37,134 nt of DNA from Chloroflexota bacterium (lineage in GTDB: Bacteria; Chloroflexota; Dormibacteria; Dormibacterales; Dormibacteraceae). The stretch's first letter is position 1. Every line of letters starts with the position of its first letter. The stretch is from NCBI GenBank assembly GCA_005881275.1, contig VBEF01000028.1, positions 1 through 37,134 of the forward strand. Direction: 5' to 3'. The notes under the pieces were generated by a model. That model was not told where the DNA came from, ran no database searches, and saw nothing but the letters and a program-made list of their open reading frames with translations. This document shows, in pieces, positions 31,991 to 37,134 of the stretch. A program made the translations under genes and the position numbers.

Positions 31991-32248
31991 CTATGCCTCC
32001 AGCCTCTCGGCAGTCTTCTGCTCCAGGAACTTCCACAGGTCGGCGATGACCTTCATGTTCTCGAGCTCCGAATCAGGCAGCTCGACGTCGTACTTGTCCT
32101 CGATCGCGGCGATCAGCTCGACCAGGTCGAGCGAGTCGGCGGCGAGGTCGCGCTGAAAGCTCTTGTCCATCTGGACCTGGTCGGGGTCGATGCCGAGGAT
32201 CTCTGCCGCGAGGTCCTGCAGTTCCTTGAAATTGAGCTGGCTTGCCAT
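31991..32248 (-). CDS. acpP: acyl carrier protein
   Basis: An 85-aa acidic four-helix protein. Ser39 in the DSLDLVELI motif is the phosphopantetheine site. Helix II and III residues (VELIAAIEDKYDVELPDSE) are typical. AAGGA-type ribosome-binding sequences precede the ATG at 32248. It carries the growing acyl chain for the neighbouring enzymes. Confidence 0.96.
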   Translation of the reverse strand: MASQLNFKELQDLAAEILGIDPDQVQMDKSFQRDLAADSLDLVELIAAIEDKYDVELPDSELENMKVIADLWKFLEQKTAERLEA

Positions 32249-32264
32249 GTGCCTTCCTTTCTCC

Positions 32265-33533
32265 TTAGTTGTTCGCGCCCACAGGGCTTTTCTTGATCAC
32301 GAGCGTCGCGTTGTGTCCGCCGAAGCCGAATGAGTTCGAGATGGCGACGTTCACATCCGCCTTGCGGGCCCGGTTGGGCACGTAGTCGAGATCGCATTCG
32401 GGGTCCTGGTTGTCCAGGTTGATCGTCGGCGGCAGAAGGCCGCGGTCGAGTGCCAGCACGCAGGCGGCGGCTTCGATGGCGCCCGCTCCACCCAACAGGT
32501 GACCGTGGACCGACTTGGTCGAGCTGACCGCGAGCTTGTACGCGTGGTCGCCGAACACGGACTTGATGGCCTTGGTCTCGGCGATGTCGCCGAGCTTGGT
32601 CGAGGTTCCGTGGGCGTTGACGTACCCGACCTCGGTCGGGTCGACGCCGCTCTTGTCGAGCGCCTGGCGCATGGCGCGCGCGGCGCCCTTGCCCTCCGGC
32701 TGAGGAGCGGTGAAGTGATACATGTCGGCGCTCGCGCCGTAACCGGCGATCTCTGCATAGATCCGTGCACCGCGCTCTTTCGCGTGGTCCATGTCTTCGA
32801 GCACGAACATCACCGAGCCTTCGCCCATGACGAAGCCGTCGCGGCCGATGTCAAACGGCCGGCACGCCTTCTCGGGCTCGTCGTTGCGTTCGCTGGTCGC
32901 CTTGATCTGGCAGAACGCGCCCATGGTCAGGGGTGTGATGGTGGCTTCCGAACCGCCGGCAAGCATCGCGATCGCGTCGCCGCGCTTGATGATCTCCGAG
33001 GCCTCACCGATGCCGTGCGCGCTCGACGCACACGCGCTCACGATGGCGTAGTTCGGGCCGCCCGCCTGCGTATGGATGGCGACGATGCCCGCCGCCATGT
33101 CCGCGATCATCATCGGGACGGTGAAGGGGCTGATCCGCTTGGGTCCCCGCTCCATCAGCGCGGTATGGCTCTTTTCGATCTCCTCCATGCCGCCGATGCC
33201 AGAGCTGACGATGACCCCGACGTCGTCGGGGTTCATCTGCGCAGGGTCGAGGTTGGCCTGTGCCAGGGCTTGCTTCGAGGCCGCGAGGGCGAACTGGCAG
33301 TAGCGCCCGATGTGGCGGGCGGTCTTGCGGTCCATGTACTCCTCGGGATTGAAGCCCTTGACCTCGGCCGCGATCTTGGTGTCGAAGTTCGTGGTGTCGA
33401 AACGTGTGATGCGTCCGACGCCGGAAACGCCCTCGACCATGTTCGACCACACGGTCTCCATGTCGTTTCCGATCGGGGTGATGAAGCCGATGCCTGTAAC
33501 AGCCACACGTCGGCCGTTGTGGTTGGATGTCAT
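32265..33533 (-). CDS. fabF: beta-ketoacyl-ACP synthase II
   Basis: A 422-aa elongating condensing enzyme. The nucleophile is Cys168 (AIVSACASSAHG), and the histidines are His308 (NAHGTST) and His343 (TKSVHGHLLGGAGA), with Lys340 nearby. The glycine-rich end SNSFGFGGHNATL is typical. The ATG at 33533 is chosen because RRVAVTGIGFITP is the family N-terminus; the longer frame is read-through. It is the first structural gene of the operon. Confidence 0.95.
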   Translation of the reverse strand: MTSNHNGRRVAVTGIGFITPIGNDMETVWSNMVEGVSGVGRITRFDTTNFDTKIAAEVKGFNPEEYMDRKTARHIGRYCQFALAASKQALAQANLDPAQMNPDDVGVIVSSGIGGMEEIEKSHTALMERGPKRISPFTVPMMIADMAAGIVAIHTQAGGPNYAIVSACASSAHGIGEASEIIKRGDAIAMLAGGSEATITPLTMGAFCQIKATSERNDEPEKACRPFDIGRDGFVMGEGSVMFVLEDMDHAKERGARIYAEIAGYGASADMYHFTAPQPEGKGAARAMRQALDKSGVDPTEVGYVNAHGTSTKLGDIAETKAIKSVFGDHAYKLAVSSTKSVHGHLLGGAGAIEAAACVLALDRGLLPPTINLDNQDPECDLDYVPNRARKADVNVAISNSFGFGGHNATLVIKKSPVGANN

Positions 33534-33547
33534 GGCTTCAGCATACG

Positions 33548-33590
33548 GACGCGGGGTAGAATCGACACCCGCGTCAGGTGGCAAAACCTG
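33548..33590. promoter_or_regulatory. two inverted repeats upstream of fabF
   Basis: GACGCGGG (33548-33555) and CCCGCGTC (33568-33575) pair perfectly around a 12-base loop. CAGGT (33575-33579) and ACCTG (33586-33590) form a second, smaller inverted repeat. They lie in the 91-bp gap between the PucR-type regulator and fabF, where an operator or attenuator for the fab genes would be expected. Confidence 0.45.
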
Positions 33591-33624
33591 GATGAATCTT
33601 AGGACTTGATGTCCAAATCCGATC

Positions 33625-34905
33625 TCAGAGCATCTTCTGGAGGTCGAGCGCGAGCTGGAGCCGGAGGCGGGTCGCCGGCACGTCGAGGTCGCCACCGAGC
33701 AGCTCCTTCAGCTTCTCGAGCCGGTACAGGACCGTGTGCCGGTGGAGCCGCAGGGCCGCCGCGGCGTCCTTGACGGAGCCCTTGGCCAGGTACGCCTCGA
33801 GGGTCTCCAGCAGCTGCTCCCGGTTGCGGACCTTGTGGTCCATGAGCCGGCCCAGGCTGTGGGTCACGAACCGCTCGGCAAGCAGCGGGTTCTGGGTGAG
33901 AACCAGTTGCGGGATCACTTCGTCGTGGCCGTGCACGAAGGAATCGGGCCTGAGCTTGCGCCCAGCCTCAAACGCCTGCTGGGCCTCAAGGTAGGACCGC
34001 GCCACGCCATGGAGTCCTGGGTGATAGCCGCCGATTCCGGCCCGCACGCGCGCGCCCAACTGGCCGGCCCGCTGTTTCACCTGCCCTTGCATCTCGGCCA
34101 GGAACAGACGAGCCGATTCGGCGTCGGCCAGAGACTCGGTCGGCCAGAGGACCGCCAGGGTGCTGGGGTCGGTCGCGAGGAGGATGGTGCCGCGGCGGGT
34201 CTCGAGCGAGTCGGCGACCTCGGCGAGGGCCTGGCCACCGCGTTCGCCATCGCGATTGCCCATCACGAGCTTGCACACGATGGCGACGTAGCCGGTCGCG
34301 ATCAAGGGCGTGTTGATCGCCAGCGCCTGCCGCTGGAGCTCGAGCTCGGAGTCGAAGTTGTCGCTGATCAGCGAGTGGAACAGCCGGGCGTGGGCGCGGG
34401 TGCCGCGCTGCAGGTGCTGCTCACGCGCATGGAGGTATGTCTTCGTGACCTCGGCCGCCACCTGGTCCAGCGCGGCGAACACGTAGTTGGCGACGAGCAT
34501 GATCGCCTCGGGGGTCGCATCTGGTTGGCCTCTCCAGGCGCGGAGGATCTCGTCCCACGCCACGCGGGCCGCCATCCGGTAGGCGGCCAGGATGGGCTCG
34601 ACCGACTGGCTGCTCCTCGCCTGCAGGATGCCGAGCTGCGCGACGCGCCGCAGCTCCTCCTGGGTGGCGGGCCGCGCCTCGCGGGCGGTGGCCAGGAACA
34701 GGTCGAGGCCCGCCTCACACGCCCTCACGATGGCGTCGCGCTGGGGCGGCACGCCAGTCGACGAGTCCCAGCGGACAAGGGTGACGACGGCTCGCGCCAT
34801 GTGGCGTGCCATGCCCGCATGCCGCCGCTCCAGCTCGTCGATCAGGCCTTGCGGAAGGCGGGGCGCCGCCCTGGCAGCCTTGGACCTCGAGGCCAACCTG
34901 GCCAT
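33625..34905 (-). CDS. PucR/CdaR-family transcriptional regulator, FasR-like by context
   Basis: A 426-aa regulator. About 20-170 is helical and resembles the N-terminal region of the diguanylate cyclase at 1822-3264. About 175-310 is the central GGDEF-like PucR domain without a catalytic motif. The C-terminal PucR helix-turn-helix is clear: LLETLEAYLAKGSVKDAAAA, LRLHRHTVLYRLEKLKELLG, then LRLQLALDLQKML. It lies directly before fabF on the same strand. In Streptomyces the fab operon has a neighbouring activator, FasR; a similar role is inferred here. Confidence 0.9.
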   Translation of the reverse strand: MARLASRSKAARAAPRLPQGLIDELERRHAGMARHMARAVVTLVRWDSSTGVPPQRDAIVRACEAGLDLFLATAREARPATQEELRRVAQLGILQARSSQSVEPILAAYRMAARVAWDEILRAWRGQPDATPEAIMLVANYVFAALDQVAAEVTKTYLHAREQHLQRGTRAHARLFHSLISDNFDSELELQRQALAINTPLIATGYVAIVCKLVMGNRDGERGGQALAEVADSLETRRGTILLATDPSTLAVLWPTESLADAESARLFLAEMQGQVKQRAGQLGARVRAGIGGYHPGLHGVARSYLEAQQAFEAGRKLRPDSFVHGHDEVIPQLVLTQNPLLAERFVTHSLGRLMDHKVRNREQLLETLEAYLAKGSVKDAAAALRLHRHTVLYRLEKLKELLGGDLDVPATRLRLQLALDLQKML

Positions 34906-34956
34906 CGCGGCTGACTATACGAGCCGGTCGCGCCTTGGACATAAGGTCGAGCACGT

Positions 34957-34987
34957 ATGAGAGGGAACCCAGATGGTTCCCTCTCAT
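34957..34987. repeat. 13-bp perfect inverted repeat (hairpin)
   Basis: ATGAGAGGGAACC (34957-34969) pairs perfectly with GGTTCCCTCTCAT (34975-34987) around CAGAT. It begins 52 bases upstream of the regulator ATG. The same word, extended by one C, recurs at 35161-35174. Confidence 0.85.
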
Positions 34988-35010
34988 CGCCCGGTCGCTT
35001 CGCCACGGGG

Positions 35011-35056
<46 letters not shown>

Positions 35057-35125
35057 GTATACGGTTCGGATTGTCTGAGTAGCCTTCCACTAACGTCGCC
35101 CGGAGGCGGTTAGGGCACGCGTGTC

Positions 35126-35148
35126 GCGGCCGAGATGAACTCGGCCGC
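35126..35148. terminator. 9-bp GC-rich hairpin after the dienelactone hydrolase gene
   Basis: GCGGCCGAG-ATGAA-CTCGGCCGC, perfect nine-base arms with a five-base loop, about 55 bases after the hydrolase stop on the minus strand. It could be a terminator without a T tract or part of the repeat island. Confidence 0.5.
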
Positions 35149-35160
35149 CGTGGCCACCAA

Positions 35161-35174
35161 ATGAGAGGGAACCC
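35161..35174 (+). repeat. third copy of the ATGAGAGGGAACCC word
   Basis: Exact match to 34957-34970 and inverted relative to 34975-34987. With the inverted copy it frames a 200-bp segment (34975-35174) with 13-bp terminal inverted repeats. Confidence 0.8.
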
Positions 35175-35202
35175 ACACGGCCGCCGAAGCAACGCCTGGT
35201 GC

Positions 35203-35892
35203 TTAGCTGTGCTTCTTCACGAAGGCGAGCATGCGCCGCCAGGCGTCGTCGCACGCATCCTTCCACTGCTCGTAGGAGCGGTCGAAGAAGCTGTGCGGCG
35301 CCCCTTCGTACACGTGCGACTCATACGGCGCGCCCGCCGCAGACAGCTTCCGCTGGAAATCCTCGTTTTGCTCCGACGTGGTCGCCTGGTCGGCGCCGGC
35401 GATCAGGATCAGCAGCGGCGCTCTCATCTTCGAGATGTACGGCTCGCTGCGCATCGGTCTGCCGTAGAAGCCGATGCAGCCGCTCAGTCCTGGGTTCAAG
35501 GCGGACTGGTTCCACGAGTTGGACCCGCCGAAGCAGAAGCCGACCGTGAACACGGCTTTGGCCGCGCCGCCATCCTTTGATCGCAGATGAGCCACGGCGG
35601 CGGCGGTGTCGGCTGCGATGCCCTCGGCCGTCGTCGCCTGGACGTGCGGCATGTAATCGAAGCCATCGCTTCGGTCGCCCCTGCCGGCTGTCCTCGCGAA
35701 ATAGTCGATGGCGACGCTGTCGATGCCCGCCTCGGCAAATCGCTGGGCCAGGTCTTGGAAGAACTGGTGGAGGCCGCGGACGTCCGGGAGGACGACCATG
35801 CCGGCGCCGGTCGGCTGCGCCGCGCGCGCGAAGTAGGCGTCGAACTGCGTTCCAGTCTGAAAGCCGGTGAAGATCGAGAGCCCGGCGTTCAC
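35203..35892 (-). CDS. dienelactone hydrolase family protein
   Basis: About 229 aa, an alpha/beta hydrolase of the DLH family. The Cys nucleophile is Cys120 (VGFCFGGSNSW), with Asp168 (IAGADQATT) and His200 (GAPHSFFD). GMVVLPDVRGLHQFFQDLA near 31-49 is typical. The substrate is unknown. The start is uncertain: GTG 35892 is used here, while ATG 35922 and ATG 35916 give longer forms that overlap more of the divergent DinB-like gene. Confidence 0.86.
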   Translation of the reverse strand: MNAGLSIFTGFQTGTQFDAYFARAAQPTGAGMVVLPDVRGLHQFFQDLAQRFAEAGIDSVAIDYFARTAGRGDRSDGFDYMPHVQATTAEGIAADTAAAVAHLRSKDGGAAKAVFTVGFCFGGSNSWNQSALNPGLSGCIGFYGRPMRSEPYISKMRAPLLILIAGADQATTSEQNEDFQRKLSAAGAPYESHVYEGAPHSFFDRSYEQWKDACDDAWRRMLAFVKKHS

Positions 35893-36397
35893 GCTCGACG
35901 ACGTCAAGACGTTCATGGACACCTATCTCGACCGCGAACGCAACCTGCTTGCCGATCGCTTGCAGCACGCATCCGAGCGCCTCGCCGCGCTCGCGCCGCG
36001 TATCAAGGCTGAACACGGCGACGAGAGTTCCCAACCAAATGCATGGACGGCACACGAGCTCCTCGCCCACCTCGCGGTGCTTTCGAAGTTCTACGGGGTG
36101 CTGGTTCACCGCATCTCAACCGATCAATTGCCCAACATGAACCTTCTCGAGGCGGTGCATCTGCGGGACACGGTCGGACACCAGATGTCGCAGCTCGAGC
36201 CTGCGGACCTCGTCCGCATGACCCTTGTCGATCACGAGCGGACGATCAAGACGCTTAGGACAAGCGACCCACAGGCCCTGCGCAAGACCGCTGAGCTCGG
36301 GGATGGAATCACGATGACGGCCGAAGAAGTCGCGCGGTTGCCGCTGGTCAGTCACTTAGAGCTGCACATAGAGCAGCTCGAGAAACTGCTGGCCTAG
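35867..36397 (+). CDS. DinB-like four-helix protein
   Basis: A 176-aa helical protein of the DinB/YfiT type. YLDRERNLLADRLQHASERL, AWTAHELLAHLAVLSKFYGV and the C-terminal PLVSHLELHIEQLEKLL match the pattern, with His residues (HELLAHL, VDHERTI, SHLELH) that could bind a metal. The reaction is unknown; relatives include thiol-dependent transferases. The ATG at 35867 overlaps the divergent hydrolase start; an in-frame ATG at 35915 would reduce the overlap. Confidence 0.68.
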   Translation: MKIESPAFTLDDVKTFMDTYLDRERNLLADRLQHASERLAALAPRIKAEHGDESSQPNAWTAHELLAHLAVLSKFYGVLVHRISTDQLPNMNLLEAVHLRDTVGHQMSQLEPADLVRMTLVDHERTIKTLRTSDPQALRKTAELGDGITMTAEEVARLPLVSHLELHIEQLEKLLA

Positions 36398-36816
36398 TCG
36401 CTGGCCTGCGGGTAGCCGAGGGCCCGAAGCTCGCGGCGGATGGCATCCGCGGCGTCGTCCATCATCTGGGGATCCGGGTCGTAATCCTGGTTGCCGAAGT
36501 CGAGGTCGTGCAGGCCGCGGATCGGCACGACGTGGAAGTGGCAGTGCGGAACCTCGAGACCGGCGAGCATGACGCCGATTCGCTCGGGTGTGAAGCCCTT
36601 CATCTGGGCGCGGCCGATCGCCTGCGCCGTCTCGGCAAGATGGGCGAGGAGGGACGCGTCGAGGTCGATCCAGTGGTCGATCTCCTGTCGCGGCACCACC
36701 AAGGAGTGGCCCGGGCGCAGCGGCCGGTTGGACAGGAAGACCACGCACCGGTCGTCCTTCCACACGAATCGAGCGGGAAGTCTGCCTTCGATGATCTGGG
36801 TAAAGATCGTCGGCAT
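36394..36816 (-). CDS. HIT-family nucleotide hydrolase/transferase
   Basis: A 140-aa histidine-triad protein. The motif HCHFHVV (His91, His93, His95) is complete, and the N-terminal TIFTQIIEGRLPARFVWKDD and PLRPGHSLVVPRQEIDHW are typical of HIT hydrolases acting on AMP-linked substrates. ATG 36816 is chosen from the family N-terminus. The stop overlaps the DinB-like stop by 4 nt. Confidence 0.9.
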   Translation of the reverse strand: MPTIFTQIIEGRLPARFVWKDDRCVVFLSNRPLRPGHSLVVPRQEIDHWIDLDASLLAHLAETAQAIGRAQMKGFTPERIGVMLAGLEVPHCHFHVVPIRGLHDLDFGNQDYDPDPQMMDDAADAIRRELRALGYPQASD

Positions 36817-36847
36817 GGGGCAATCGGAAAACTCTAGCCTGTAATCC

Positions 36848-37134
36848 GTGAGCGGGCCGGCGGTCGAGCTGACCGGCGCATCCAAGCGCTACGGGGACGT
36901 GCTCGCGGTGGACAACGTCACCTTGGCGATCAACGCCGGCGAGCTGGTCGCAATGCTCGGGCCCAACGGCGCCGGGAAGACGACCTCGATCCACCTCATG
37001 CTCGGCCTGCGCAATCCAACGGCGGGCAAGGCCCGCCTTTTTGGACTCGCCCCCAAAGACCTCAAGGCGCGGAGCCGGATCGGGGTCATGCTGCAGGAGT
37101 CGGGCGTGCCAGGAATGCTTCGCGTCGAGGAGCT
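36848..37134 (+). CDS. ABC transporter ATP-binding protein (truncated by window end)
   Basis: The first 95 codons of an ABC ATPase run to the window edge. SKRYGDVLAVDNVTLAI is followed by Walker A GPNGAGKTT and the Q-loop VMLQESG. The style (LGLRNPTAGKARLFGLAPKD) matches ABC-2 or drug-export ATPases (CcmA/DrrA type). The start is GTG 36848, 31 nt from the divergent HIT start. Signature and Walker B motifs lie beyond the window. Confidence 0.88.
   Translation, partial: MSGPAVELTGASKRYGDVLAVDNVTLAINAGELVAMLGPNGAGKTTSIHLMLGLRNPTAGKARLFGLAPKDLKARSRIGVMLQESGVPGMLRVEE

Noticed and set aside
31011-32156. Long plus-strand open frame opposite fabH
   Set aside because: It is antisense to a fully conserved fabH/acpP region, has arginine-rich low-information sequence, and arises from high GC codon bias.
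32499-33602. Long plus-strand frame opposite fabF
   Set aside because: Shadow of fabF with no recognisable domain.

Overview
The window is a gene-dense, high-GC bacterial chromosome segment with almost no spacer and many 4-nt stop/start overlaps (ATGA, GTGA, TTGA). The gene mix suggests a soil lineage near Chloroflexota, Dormibacterota or Actinobacteriota: an F420-type (LLM) oxidoreductase, DUF3052, an LprG/P55-like lipoprotein-exporter pair, split LigD NHEJ genes, a PucR regulator beside a fab operon, a DhnA/FbaB-type class I aldolase and NDH-2. This placement is inference from gene content; no rRNA or tRNA gene was seen.

Layout. 1-1279: a thiolase behind a short leader. 1257-3264 (minus): 3-methyladenine DNA glycosylase and a PucR-like/GAF/GGDEF diguanylate cyclase. 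3338-6502 (plus): a coupled run of class I aldolase, metallo-beta-lactamase-fold hydrolase, small membrane protein, DUF3052, GNAT and a short helical protein. 6499-10048: LLM oxidoreductase, UppP, small membrane protein and a Glf-like FAD enzyme.

10068-13981 (minus) is the most accessory-looking part. It holds a ribbon-helix-helix protein with three 8-bp repeats at its start, a tailless SSB, and a three-gene type IV secretion/conjugation-like cassette (VirB2/Maff2-like, TrbL/VirB6-like, M23 peptidase) bracketed by an exact 17-bp direct repeat. A TetR regulator fused to a beta-repeat domain follows, divergent from a 46-aa membrane peptide and a 14-TM efflux pump, with two palindromic operators between them.

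15837-21705 (plus): LigD nuclease-ligase, LigD polymerase, NDH-2, an LprG-like lipoprotein and a P55-like exporter, all overlapping. 21659-23433: methyltransferase, bactofilin with a structured leader, and an exported protein. 23478-27464 (minus): a coupled amino-acid-metabolism operon (dtd, EamA transporter, threonine dehydratase-like, CBS plus zinc ribbon, aminotransferase).

27611-34905 (minus): a fatty-acid synthesis operon (fabF-acpP-fabH-fabD-fabG-accD-accA) headed by a PucR/FasR-like regulator. accB, accC, fabZ and an enoyl reductase are not here. Upstream of the regulator is a 297-bp spacer with a (TC)21 tract, two strong hairpins and a 13-14-bp motif in three copies. The window ends with dienelactone hydrolase, DinB-like, HIT and a truncated ABC ATPase.

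The best candidates for something undescribed are the repeat-bracketed secretion-like cassette beside a tailless SSB, the TetR/beta-repeat regulator with its peptide and pump, the LprG/P55-like pair, and the (TC)21/inverted-repeat island before the fatty-acid regulator.
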